A DNA stretch of 64,000 bases from Crossiella sp. S99.2 (GTDB lineage Bacteria > Actinomycetota > Actinomycetes > Mycobacteriales > Pseudonocardiaceae), in the NCBI RefSeq assembly GCF_023094165.1, contig NZ_JALMDK010000007.1, positions 65,099 to 129,098 of the forward strand. Direction: 5' to 3'. Shown here piece by piece: positions 25,336 through 41,209 of the stretch. Within the stretch, counting starts at the first letter, position 1, and the number at the start of each line of letters is the position of its first letter. Position numbers and translations under genes: made by a program. The notes under the pieces are model-generated. The model searched no databases and had not been told where the DNA came from. It saw nothing but the letters and a program-made list of their open reading frames with translations.

Positions 25336-27639
25336 ATGTCCGACAACGTCTTCCTCCCCACCGGCGGCTGGCGGCTGTGGTCCCAGTTCTCCCTGCGTGG
25401 GCCCGGTTTCCCCGCGGCCGGAGTGCTGCGGCTGGCCCCGGACGGCCTGGCCGCGGCCGCGGACAAGTTCGACCGGGGCACCCCACTGTCCGGTGTGGAC
25501 TGGACTGCCTTCGAGGAGGAGTTCGGTACGGCCGCGGTGCGGACCGCACTGGCCCTCCAGGACATCGCAGCCCGGCCCGACTTCCGCGCCGCGGTGGCCT
25601 GGCAGAACCGCACCGTGCTCGGCACCGGCATCAAGCCCTTCCTGGACTGGACCCCCACCGCCGCCGGCCGCAGCAGCATGCCCCGCCAGCGCGAGGAGCT
25701 GGTGGCCCACTACTGGCAGCGGTTCTGCGTGAAGAACGACACCATCGGCTTCTTCGGCCCGGTCGGCTGGGGCCGCTGGGACCTGGACCAGGAAGGCGTG
25801 ACGGTCGACCCGGGGCAGGGGCTGATCGCCGAGTCCACTGTGTACTTCTCCAGCTGGGCCATCGACACCCTCGCCCGCGTGCTCGGCGAGGACCCCGCCC
25901 TGCGCCGCTGGACCCCACCCCGCCGGGTGTCCTTCGTCCGGATCAACGCCGACTCCGTGCACCTGCCCGGCCGCCCACCCCAGCCGATCAGCCCGGACCA
26001 GCGTGAACTCCTTGCAAGCTGCGACGGCACCCGCTCCCCGGTCGACCTGGCCACCCAGCTCGGCCGGAGCGAGGAGGAGGTGCTGGCCGGGATCGAGGAC
26101 CTGGTCAAGCGGCGCTGCGCGGTGTGGCGGCTGGAAGTCCCGACCACCGCCCATCCCGAGCAGCACCTGCGGTCCACAATGGAGCGAGTCGGTGACCCGG
26201 CGGTCCGCGATCGCGCCCTGGCCAAACTCGCCGTGCTGGAGCAGGCCAAACAACGCATCCACCACGCCTATGGTGACGCGGACGCGCTGGCGGCGGCGAT
26301 GGCCGCGCTGGAACAGGACTTCGCCGCGCTCACCGAGTCCGCCGCGGTCCGGGCCAAGAACAGCCGCACCGCCCCCTGCCGCTCACTGGTCTACGCCGAC
26401 TGCCGCCGCTCGGCCACCGCCACCCTGGGCTCGGCCGTGCTGGCCGAACTCACCCCACTGGCCCTGTGCCTGACCGCGGCCCGCTGGCTCACCAACCGGT
26501 TCGCCGAGTCGATGACCACCCGCATCCGCGCTGCCTACGAGAAGCTGCTCGCCAAGCACGGCCGGGTCGACCTGGGCGCGCTCTGGTTCGAATGCCTGCC
26601 GGTGCCGCACCCCGACTCCACCGCCGAGATCGACCGCATCCAGGCCGAACTGCGTGAACGCTGGACCCGGATCATCAACGCGCCTGAGGGCGCCCGCCGG
26701 GTCCGACTGTCCTCAGTGGACCTGAAAGACCAGGTGGAGGCGGCGTTCGGCGAACCCGGCGACGCCTGGAATATTGCCCGATACGTGAGTCCGGACGTGC
26801 TGATCCTGGCCGAGGACGCTGACGCGGTGGCCCGCGGCGAGTTCGAGCTGGTGCTCGGCGAACTGCATGTGGCGATGAACACCGTCGGCGCCTCCCTGTT
26901 CGCCATGCAGCACCCGGACATCAACGAGCTGCTCGCCGAGACCACAATGGACTTCCCCGGTCCGCGGCTGATGCCCATGCTGCCCAAGGAACAGCCGCCG
27001 CGCTGGTCCACCCGCAGCCGCCCGGCCCTGGTGCGTCCCGAGGACTACTTCGCCGGGATGGTCGACTACACCGCCGACCCGCACAACCCGCGCGCCCTCA
27101 ACAGCGCCGACGTCGAGGTGCTCGACCGGGACGACCGGCTGCTCGCGATCCTGCCCGACGGCGCCGAGTTCCCACTCTTGGATGTCTTCGGCAACGCGCT
27201 CACCAACCGGGTCATGGACCGCTTCTCGCTGCGCACCAACGCCGAGCACTCGCCGCGGATCACCGTGGACCGCATGATCATCGCCAGGGAGACCTGGCGG
27301 TTCACCGCCGCGAGCCTGGAGTTCACCGCGGAGAAGAACGAAGCTCGCCGGTTCGTCAAGGCCCGGCAGTGGCGGGAGGAACTGGACCTGCCCCGGTACG
27401 TCTTCGTCACCTCGCCCACCGAACCCCGGCCGTTCTACGTCGACTTCGACAGCCCGGTCTACGTCAACATCCTGGCCAAGGCCGCCCGCCGCCTCGCCCG
27501 CACCGACCCGGACGGCCGGATCACGGTCAGCGAGATGCTGCCCAACCCGGAACAGGCCTGGCTCACCGACGACCAGGGGCAGCGCTACACCTCCGAACTC
27601 CGCTTCGTCGCGGTGGACCAGACCGGCGGTGCGTCATGA
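25336..27639 (+). CDS. LanB-like lantibiotic dehydratase (short form), copy 1
   Basis: The protein has 767 residues and resembles the N-terminal glutamylation region of class I lanthipeptide dehydratases (Lant_dehydr_N): a FCVKNDTIGFFGPVGWGRW block near residues 130-150, a LVYADCRRSAT block near residue 350, and a terminal LPRYVFVTSP...FYVDFDSP segment. Full LanBs are about 1000 residues with a C-terminal elimination (SpaB_C) domain, for which there is no room here. Short LanBs include split glutamylation enzymes and PEARL-type aminoacyl-tRNA ligases. No LanC or precursor gene is nearby. The ATG at 25336 is chosen by comparison with copy 2; a GTG at 25324 is possible. The stop overlaps the free A-domain gene. 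It probably acts on an NRPS intermediate; this is inference. Confidence 0.85.
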   Translation: MSDNVFLPTGGWRLWSQFSLRGPGFPAAGVLRLAPDGLAAAADKFDRGTPLSGVDWTAFEEEFGTAAVRTALALQDIAARPDFRAAVAWQNRTVLGTGIKPFLDWTPTAAGRSSMPRQREELVAHYWQRFCVKNDTIGFFGPVGWGRWDLDQEGVTVDPGQGLIAESTVYFSSWAIDTLARVLGEDPALRRWTPPRRVSFVRINADSVHLPGRPPQPISPDQRELLASCDGTRSPVDLATQLGRSEEEVLAGIEDLVKRRCAVWRLEVPTTAHPEQHLRSTMERVGDPAVRDRALAKLAVLEQAKQRIHHAYGDADALAAAMAALEQDFAALTESAAVRAKNSRTAPCRSLVYADCRRSATATLGSAVLAELTPLALCLTAARWLTNRFAESMTTRIRAAYEKLLAKHGRVDLGALWFECLPVPHPDSTAEIDRIQAELRERWTRIINAPEGARRVRLSSVDLKDQVEAAFGEPGDAWNIARYVSPDVLILAEDADAVARGEFELVLGELHVAMNTVGASLFAMQHPDINELLAETTMDFPGPRLMPMLPKEQPPRWSTRSRPALVRPEDYFAGMVDYTADPHNPRALNSADVEVLDRDDRLLAILPDGAEFPLLDVFGNALTNRVMDRFSLRTNAEHSPRITVDRMIIARETWRFTAASLEFTAEKNEARRFVKARQWREELDLPRYVFVTSPTEPRPFYVDFDSPVYVNILAKAARRLARTDPDGRITVSEMLPNPEQAWLTDDQGQRYTSELRFVAVDQTGGAS

Positions 27640-29096
27640 CCGGTTTCGTGGACGAGTTGCTGGCCAACCCGCCACACACCCCCGCGATCATCACCCCGGA
27701 CCGCACCGTGTCCTACGGCGAACTGCGCAACCGGATCGTCCGACTGGCCCAATGCCTTGTGGTCGAAGGACTGCGCCCGGAACAGGTCTGCGCCATCGCC
27801 GTGCCCAGAGGTGTGGACGCGGTGGTCGCGATGGCCGCCGTGCTGCACGCCGGCGGCGCGTTCCTGACCCTGGACATCGACCAGCCACCCCAGCGCCTGG
27901 CCGCCATGCTCCACAGTGGACAAACTGCGCACCTGCTCACCACCAGCCAGGTCACGCTGTCCTTCCCCGGCCGCACCACCCTGCTGGACCGGCTCACCCC
28001 AGCCATCGCACCCCTGCCCCCGGTGTCACCCCGGTCGCTGGCCTACGTCAGCCACACCTCCGGATCCACCGGAACCCCCAACGCGGTGCTGATCGAACGC
28101 CGCGGCCTGGACTCCTACCTGCGATTCCTGGCCCGGGACTACGACCTCGGCCCGCACACCACCGCCGTGCAACTGGCCCCGCTGGGCTACGACGCGTCCA
28201 TCCGGGACATCTTCGCCCCACTGCTCGCGGGCAGGCGACTGGTGCTCGCGCCACGGGAATCCCTGTTGCGCGCCAACGAGTTCGCCGCGGTGATCCGCCA
28301 GTACGAGGTCAACACCGTGCTCAGCGTGACTCCGTCCTTCCTCACCTTCCTGGCCCAGTACAAGGACATCGCCGCGGATCTGCACCGCTTGCGGCTCGTG
28401 GTGTCCAGCGGTGAGTCCCTGCGCCCCTTCCTCGCTGCCGGTGGCCGGGACCTGATCGCGGGCAGCCTGGTCAACCAGTACGGCCCGACCGAGTGCACCA
28501 TGACCTCCACCCGCCACCGCGTCCCGGTCGTCCCTGACCTCAGCGCCGACCACATCGGTCTGCCGGTCGACGGCGTCACCGCGCATCTCCTGGACGATCA
28601 AGGAAATCCGGTGCCGCCCAACACCATCGGCGAGATCCACCTCGGCGGTCTGAGCGTCGCACGTGGGTACGCGGACCGGCCCGGTCTCACCGCGGACCGC
28701 TTCCGCCCGGACCCCTTCGGCGAGCCCGGCTCCCGCAGGTATCGCACCGGCGATCTGGCCCGCCGCACCGAGGACGGCATCCTGGAGTATCTGGGCCGGG
28801 TGGACCGGCAGATCAAGATCCGCGGCTACCGGGTCGACCCGGCCGAGGTCGAAGCCGCCCTGCTGACCCACCCCGCGGTCACCGGCGCGGTCATCACCGC
28901 CGCCACCGACGACCGCGGCCGCGTCCACCTGATCGCCCACATCACTGGCGACCTCACGACCACCACCGACGCAGACCTGCGCACGCACCTCGGGAAAACC
29001 CTGCCACCGCACCTGATGCCGCGCCGGTTCGCCCGCATCGACCAGCTGCCCACCACCAGCACCGGCAAGACCGACCGCAAGGCCCTGGCCCGATGA
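27636..29096 (+). CDS. Free-standing adenylation domain with altered A3 motif
   Basis: The protein has 486 residues, an ANL-superfamily A domain without carrier domain. TSGSTGTP is present, but the usual PKG lysine is N149 and the next residue Ala (TPNAV), an unusual change in the phosphate loop. YRTGDLARR, GRVDRQIKIRGYR and the final lysine motif STGKTDRKAL are normal. Specificity residues read by eye are D-A-R-S-V-S-Q-M-T-K, with no match recalled. It is coupled by ATGA overlaps to LanB copy 1 upstream and the PLP enzyme downstream. It probably charges the free carrier protein at 29995, giving a starter or side-branch aminoacyl unit. Confidence 0.85.
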   Translation: MTGFVDELLANPPHTPAIITPDRTVSYGELRNRIVRLAQCLVVEGLRPEQVCAIAVPRGVDAVVAMAAVLHAGGAFLTLDIDQPPQRLAAMLHSGQTAHLLTTSQVTLSFPGRTTLLDRLTPAIAPLPPVSPRSLAYVSHTSGSTGTPNAVLIERRGLDSYLRFLARDYDLGPHTTAVQLAPLGYDASIRDIFAPLLAGRRLVLAPRESLLRANEFAAVIRQYEVNTVLSVTPSFLTFLAQYKDIAADLHRLRLVVSSGESLRPFLAAGGRDLIAGSLVNQYGPTECTMTSTRHRVPVVPDLSADHIGLPVDGVTAHLLDDQGNPVPPNTIGEIHLGGLSVARGYADRPGLTADRFRPDPFGEPGSRRYRTGDLARRTEDGILEYLGRVDRQIKIRGYRVDPAEVEAALLTHPAVTGAVITAATDDRGRVHLIAHITGDLTTTTDADLRTHLGKTLPPHLMPRRFARIDQLPTTSTGKTDRKALAR

Positions 29097-29998
29097 CCAC
29101 GCCCGCCCTGCAACTCGGCCACGCCGACGTCTCGGCCGCCGCGGACCGGATCGCCGCCCAGATCCGGCACACCCCATTGCTGCCCTGCCTGCCCGGCCTG
29201 CGACTCAAGGCCGAGCACCGCCAGCGCAGCGGCTCCTTCAAACTCCGCGGCGCGGCCAACGCCTTGCTGGGCACCGGGGTCACCGCCGTCGTGGCCGGTT
29301 CCTCCGGCAACCACGGCATCGCGGTGGCCACCCTGGGTGCCCGGCTCGGCGTCACCGTCACGGTCGTGATGGCCGCGGGAGCCAGTCCGGTCAAGGCCGT
29401 CCGGATCCGGGAACTCGGCGCGGACATCGTCGCGGTGCCCGGGGGAGTGGCCGACCGCGAACGACATGCCCGCGAACTGGCCGCGAACACCGGCGCGTTC
29501 CTGCTGCCCTCCTCCGACCACGACCTGGTGGTCGCGGGCGCGGGCACGGTCGCCCTGGAGATCCTCGCCGACGCACCCGAGACCGACACGATCTTCGTCC
29601 CCACTGGCGGCGGTGGTCTGCTCGCCGGTTCCTGCCTGGCCGCGCTGGGAAACAGGGTCCGGGTGATCGGCGTGGAACCCGCCGCCTGCCGCCGGTACGC
29701 GCGCTCACTGGCCGCCGGGCAACCGGTCGAACTGCCGCCACCGGACACCATCGCCGACGGCCTGCGCGGCCAGCGACCCGGCGAGGTGCCGTTCCCGATC
29801 ATCCAGCACCGGGTGGACGACCTGATCGGCGTGTCCGACGAGGCCATCCGCCACGCACTCGACCTGTTGCGACGCAACGGGGTCAACGCCGAACCCAGTG
29901 GCGCCGTGGCCCTCGCGGGCGCGCTGCGCGCCGGGTGGACCGGCACCGCCGTCGCGATCGTCTCCGGCGGAAACACCACAGCGAAAGGACAGCCATGA
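29093..29998 (+). CDS. PLP-dependent serine/threonine dehydratase-like enzyme
   Basis: The protein has 301 residues of fold type II PLP enzymes. The PLP lysine is K50 (SGSFKLRGA), the substrate loop SSGNHG is at 70-75, and the phosphate-binding glycine run GGGGLLAG lies near residue 180. Relatives are threonine/serine dehydratases, serine racemases and diaminopropionate or hydroxyaspartate lyases. The C-terminal regulatory domain of biosynthetic IlvA is absent. In the cluster it could make a keto acid, racemise serine or eliminate from a beta-substituted amino acid for the free A domain. It overlaps both neighbours (ATGA), so it belongs to the lanB-A-PCP set. Confidence 0.8.
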   Translation: MTTPALQLGHADVSAAADRIAAQIRHTPLLPCLPGLRLKAEHRQRSGSFKLRGAANALLGTGVTAVVAGSSGNHGIAVATLGARLGVTVTVVMAAGASPVKAVRIRELGADIVAVPGGVADRERHARELAANTGAFLLPSSDHDLVVAGAGTVALEILADAPETDTIFVPTGGGGLLAGSCLAALGNRVRVIGVEPAACRRYARSLAAGQPVELPPPDTIADGLRGQRPGEVPFPIIQHRVDDLIGVSDEAIRHALDLLRRNGVNAEPSGAVALAGALRAGWTGTAVAIVSGGNTTAKGQP

Positions 29999-30243
29999 CC
30001 AACGACCTCAAGGTGGACGTGCCCGAACTGATCGCCGCGATCTACCGCGAGACACTGGGCGATGAGCACCTGGACACCGCCAGCGACTTCTTCGAGGCCG
30101 GCGGCGATTCCCTGGCCGCTTTCCAGATCACCGCTCGCCTTCAGGAGGCCCTCGGCGTCGAAGTGCCGGTGGCGCTGGTCTTCGCCTACCCCTCGCCGAT
30201 CGACCTGGCCGGCGTGCTGGAACTCGAACCGGCACAGGGGTGA
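29995..30243 (+). CDS. Free-standing peptidyl carrier protein
   Basis: The protein has 82 residues. The phosphopantetheine attachment site is S39 in FEAGGDSLAA, in a typical carrier fold. It starts inside the stop of the PLP enzyme (ATGA), with AAAGGA as ribosome site, and LanB copy 2 starts at or just after its own stop. It is flanked by a free A domain, a PLP enzyme and two LanB-like proteins, so an aminoacyl thioester held here is the likely substrate for one or more of them, and a donor to the first C domain of NRPS 1. Confidence 0.9.
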   Translation: MTNDLKVDVPELIAAIYRETLGDEHLDTASDFFEAGGDSLAAFQITARLQEALGVEVPVALVFAYPSPIDLAGVLELEPAQG

Positions 30244-30248
30244 GCCCA

Positions 30249-32489
30249 ATGGGTGCGGACGAGGTGCGCCTGGACCAGAACTGGCGACTGTGGGACCAGT
30301 TCGCGTTGCGCGGCCCGGGTTTCCCCGCCGGCGGGGTGCTCCGGCTCGCGCCCGCCGGCCTGGCCCAGGCCGCAGACAAGTTCGACCGGGACGATCGACT
30401 CTCCGGTGTGGACTGGCAAGGGTTCGAGGAGACCTACCAGGAAGCCGCGGTGCAGACCGCCAGGGATCTCCAGGACATCGCGGCCCGGCCCGACTTCCGG
30501 GCCGCGGTCGCCTGGCAGAACCGCCCGGTGCTGACCACCGGCATCAAACCCTTCCTGGACTGGACACCCACCGCGGCCGGCCGCACCAGCATGCCCCGCC
30601 AGCGCGAGGAACTCATCGCCCATTACTGGCAACGGTTCTGCGTCAAGAACGACACCATCGGCTTTTTCGGCCCGGTCGGTTGGGGTCGCTGGGACCTGAC
30701 CCAGACCGGTGTCACCGTCGACCCCGGCGAGTCGCTGATCGCGGAAACCAACGTCTACTTCGCCAGCTGGGCCATCGACACCCTCGCCCGCACCCTGGAA
30801 CCCGCACTGCGCCAGTGGATCGCACCTCGCCGCGTACCGTTCGTCCACATCGGACAGGACGCGGTCACCATCCCCAGCCGACCACCGCAGCCGATCACCC
30901 CGGAGCAGCATCGCCTGCTGACGCAATGCGACGGCACCCGTTCGGCCCACCACCTGACCCGGTCCAACCCCGACCTGGATGTGTCGGCACTACTGGCCGA
31001 CCTGGTCGCCCGCCGCTGGCTGGTGTGGCGCCTGGAGATCCCGGCCGACGCGCACCCGGAACGCTGGCTGCGCACCTGGCTGGCCACCGTCGAGGACGAA
31101 CCCCAGCGTGCCAAGGCCGAAGCCGCCCTGGACACCCTGGAACGCGGCCGCGCCGAGGTCGCCGCCGCCACCGACGCGGACACCCTGGCCGCCGCGCTCA
31201 CCAAGCTGGAACAGGACTTCGTCGCCCTCACCGACACCGCCGCGGTCCGCGAGAAGTCGGCGAGCACCGCGCCATGCCGGGCACTGGTCTACGCCGACTG
31301 CCGGCGCAGCGCCACCGCCACCGCTGGCCACCGGGTGCTGGACGCGCTGGCCCCACTGTCCCTGTTCCTGACCAGCGCCACCTGGCTGACCGCCAACCTC
31401 GCCGACCGGGTCCTGCACCGCGCCGAGGAGGTCTTCGACCGTCTGGCCGCCAACGGCCCGGTCAACCTGGCCGACTTCTGGTTCGCCTGCATGCCCATCC
31501 TGCACGGCGCCGCCGCCGAGGACGCGACCGAGTTGCAGCAGGAGTTCCAGCGCCGCTGGGGCATCATCCTCAACCCGGGCAGTGGCAGCCGGGTCAAGCG
31601 GTCCACAAAGGACATTGAGCACCGGGTGTCGGTGGCCTTCGGCAACCGGGCCCCCGGCTGGACCGCGGCCCGCTATCTCAGCCCCGACATCCTGCTCACC
31701 GAGGACCACCTGGTACTCGGCGAACTGCACGTGGCCACCAACACCCTGGGCGCCTCCCTGTTCGTCAACCAGCACCCGGACCAGTCCGAACTGCTGGCCA
31801 GCACCACCAGGGACCATCCTGAGCCCCGCCTGCTTCCCTTGCTGCCCAAGGAACACCGCTCCCGCCTCTCCGCCAGGATCCGGCACACCCTGATCCGCCC
31901 CGAGGACCACTACGTCGCCCTGGTCGACCAGACCGCCGACCCGGCCCGCCCCCACATCCACGCCAGCGCGGACATCCAGGTCGAACGGCAGGACACCCTC
32001 CAGGCGGTGCTGCCCGACGGCACCCGGTTCCCGGTGATCGACGTCTTCGGCCACGTCCTGACCACCCTGGCCATGGACCTGTTCCGCCTGCTCCCGGAAG
32101 CCCCGCACACCCCGCGGATCACCGTCGACAACCTGGTCGTCACCCGCGAGACCTGGCGCTTCCCGGCCGCCGAGGTCACCGCCGCCGAGGAGAAGTCCGA
32201 ACCCCGCCGTTTCGTTCGCCTCCGCCAATGGCGCGAGACGAACACCCTGCCCCGCTTCGTCTTCGTCACCTCCCCGGCCGAACCCCGCCCGTTCTACGTC
32301 GACTTCGACAGCCCCGTCTACCTCAACATCCTGGCCAAAGCCATCCGCCGCCTCGCCCGCAAGGACCCGGCCGCCCAGCTCACCATCACCGAGATGCTGC
32401 CCACTCCGGACCAGGCCTGGCTGCCCGACCACAACCGCGAACCGCACACCGCCGAACTCCGCTTCGTCGCGGTGGCCGATCCCCGCTGA
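30249..32489 (+). CDS. LanB-like lantibiotic dehydratase (short form), copy 2
   Basis: The protein has 746 residues and is closely related to the product of 25336-27639: by eye, more than 80% identical over the first 170 residues after the shared WRLW, with a more diverged middle. The FCVKNDTIGFFGPVGWGRW and LVYADCRRSAT blocks and the C-terminal FYVDFDSPVYLNILAKA are kept. Like copy 1 it stops before any elimination domain. The ATG at 30249 or a GTG at 30240 overlapping the carrier-protein stop could be the start. The gene ends the rightward operon at a bidirectional terminator (32503-32534). Conservation of both copies suggests each is functional, perhaps on different residues. Confidence 0.85.
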   Translation: MGADEVRLDQNWRLWDQFALRGPGFPAGGVLRLAPAGLAQAADKFDRDDRLSGVDWQGFEETYQEAAVQTARDLQDIAARPDFRAAVAWQNRPVLTTGIKPFLDWTPTAAGRTSMPRQREELIAHYWQRFCVKNDTIGFFGPVGWGRWDLTQTGVTVDPGESLIAETNVYFASWAIDTLARTLEPALRQWIAPRRVPFVHIGQDAVTIPSRPPQPITPEQHRLLTQCDGTRSAHHLTRSNPDLDVSALLADLVARRWLVWRLEIPADAHPERWLRTWLATVEDEPQRAKAEAALDTLERGRAEVAAATDADTLAAALTKLEQDFVALTDTAAVREKSASTAPCRALVYADCRRSATATAGHRVLDALAPLSLFLTSATWLTANLADRVLHRAEEVFDRLAANGPVNLADFWFACMPILHGAAAEDATELQQEFQRRWGIILNPGSGSRVKRSTKDIEHRVSVAFGNRAPGWTAARYLSPDILLTEDHLVLGELHVATNTLGASLFVNQHPDQSELLASTTRDHPEPRLLPLLPKEHRSRLSARIRHTLIRPEDHYVALVDQTADPARPHIHASADIQVERQDTLQAVLPDGTRFPVIDVFGHVLTTLAMDLFRLLPEAPHTPRITVDNLVVTRETWRFPAAEVTAAEEKSEPRRFVRLRQWRETNTLPRFVFVTSPAEPRPFYVDFDSPVYLNILAKAIRRLARKDPAAQLTITEMLPTPDQAWLPDHNREPHTAELRFVAVADPR

Positions 32490-32502
32490 GCACAACACAA
32501 AA

Positions 32503-32534
32503 AGCCCCCGCCCCGGAAACTCGGGGCGGGGGCT
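32503..32534. terminator. Bidirectional terminator between LanB copy 2 and the MFS gene
   Basis: AGCCCCCGCCCC (32503-32514) pairs with GGGGCGGGGGCT (32523-32534) across an eight-base loop. The A-rich run just before the left arm becomes a U-rich tail when read on the minus strand, so it should stop the leftward MFS transcript well; it also lies 14 bp after the rightward lanB stop. Confidence 0.9.
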
Positions 32535-32545
32535 CGACGCTGTGT

Positions 32546-33784
32546 TCAGCGGACCGCGACCGGCTCCGCCACCGGCCGCGCCGAATCCAGACTGGGCGCG
32601 TTACGCACCGCCGGACTCACCGTGGCCACGATCGCCAGCCCGATCATCCACACCGCCAGCGCCCACACCGTCGCCCGCGCCCCGATCCACTCCAGCGCGA
32701 ACCCGCCCAGCAACGAGCCCAACGGCACCGCGCCGAACGCGATCATCCCCGCCGCCCCCAGCACCCGACCCTGGATGTGATCCGGCGTCACCGCGAGCTG
32801 ATACGCCGAGATCGCCACATTCCACACCGGACCGACAAAGCACATCAACGCGTACACCGCGCCCAGCACATAGGGATTGGGCACCAGCAACACCATCGGC
32901 ACCAGCAGGCCCCAGGCCCAGTTCGCCGCGATCACCACCACCTTCATCGACAGCCTGCGCTCCAGCGCGGGCGCGGCCAGCGAACCCAGCACCCCGCCCA
33001 CCGCGGCCAGTCCGAACATCACACCCACCAGGGTCGGCGAGGCGCCGTAGTCCGCGGCCATCACGATCACCACCAGGAACAGCGCGCGGAACAGGAAGTT
33101 GCTGCCCGCCACCAGGAACGTGGTCATCCGCAGGAACGGCTGCCGCCACAACCAGGCGATCCCGGCGCCCAGCTCCAGCCGCCGCGGCTTGCGCTCGGCC
33201 TGGAAATCGGTGCGGATCAACAACAACGAGACCAGGGACACCAGGTAGGTCACCGCGTCGAACAGGAACGGCACCGCCCGGCCCAGCCCGAACAACGCCC
33301 CGCCCAGCGGCTGACCCAGCATCGCCGCACCCCGCTCCCTGGCCTCGTTGCGGGACAAGGCGAAGGTCAGATGACTCGGGTGCACCACGTTCGGCACCGC
33401 GGCCGCCGCCGCGATCTTGAACGTCACGGTCAGCACCCCCTCGACGAACCCGACCGCCAGGATGTGCGGCAACGTCAGCGAATCGCTCACCAGCGCCACC
33501 GCCAGGGTGCCGATGGCCAGCGCGCGCAGGATGTCGCACCAGATCATCACCCGCTTGCGGTTCCACCGGTCCACCAGCGCGCCGGCCGGCACCTGGAACA
33601 CCAGTTGCGGCAGCAGCGCGATGAACCCGCTCAGCCCGGCGTCCACCGGTGAACCGGTCAGCGCCAGCACCAGCAGCGGATAGGCCACGCTGGAGGCGTT
33701 CGCGCCGAGGCTGGACACCGCCGAACCCGACCACAACAGCAGGAAGTCCCGGTTACGCCGCAGCGGCGGCACCTCTTCGCTCAT
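32546..33784 (-). CDS. MFS transporter, probable exporter of the cluster product
   Basis: The protein has 412 residues with about 12 hydrophobic helices in the pattern of MFS enterobactin-exporter/MDR-like proteins (DUF894/MFS_3 type). An N-terminal WSGSAVSSLG segment and the cytoplasmic-loop motif DRWNRKRVMIW between helices 2 and 3 are visible. It is the only transporter in the cluster, sits between the two NRPS operons and is divergent from NRPS 2, so export of the peptide or self-resistance is likely. The ATG at 33784 is used. Confidence 0.85.
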   Translation of the reverse strand: MSEEVPPLRRNRDFLLLWSGSAVSSLGANASSVAYPLLVLALTGSPVDAGLSGFIALLPQLVFQVPAGALVDRWNRKRVMIWCDILRALAIGTLAVALVSDSLTLPHILAVGFVEGVLTVTFKIAAAAAVPNVVHPSHLTFALSRNEARERGAAMLGQPLGGALFGLGRAVPFLFDAVTYLVSLVSLLLIRTDFQAERKPRRLELGAGIAWLWRQPFLRMTTFLVAGSNFLFRALFLVVIVMAADYGASPTLVGVMFGLAAVGGVLGSLAAPALERRLSMKVVVIAANWAWGLLVPMVLLVPNPYVLGAVYALMCFVGPVWNVAISAYQLAVTPDHIQGRVLGAAGMIAFGAVPLGSLLGGFALEWIGARATVWALAVWMIGLAIVATVSPAVRNAPSLDSARPVAEPVAVR

Positions 33785-33829
33785 ACGCCCGATGGTTCTC
33801 GGCGTCCAGAGCAGGACACAGAGAAGGAC

Positions 33830-33859
33830 CGGCAACCACGCAGGCAGTCCCGGTTGCCG
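33830..33859. promoter_or_regulatory. Inverted repeat in the MFS/NRPS 2 divergent promoter region
   Basis: CGGCAACC (33830-33837) and GGTTGCCG (33852-33859) form perfect 8-bp arms 14 bp apart, in the 165-bp gap between the MFS and NRPS 2 starts. It is a plausible binding site for one of the cluster regulators controlling both directions. The site was noticed by eye only. Confidence 0.4.
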
Positions 33860-33949
33860 ACAGAGGTACCACGCTGACTCTGCTCTACCACCGCCTCCGC
33901 TCGGCAGGCTGTCCACTGATCGGCCGACCCGGAGCAGGAAGGCGAACGG

Positions 33950-41208
<7,259 letters not shown>

Positions 41209-41209
<1 letters not shown>

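Noticed and set aside
25300..32500. Ribosomal precursor peptide for the LanB-like proteins
   Set aside because: I looked for a short gene with a leader and Ser/Thr/Cys-rich core between and around the lanB genes; gaps are only a few bases and all frames there are shadows. A remote precursor cannot be excluded.
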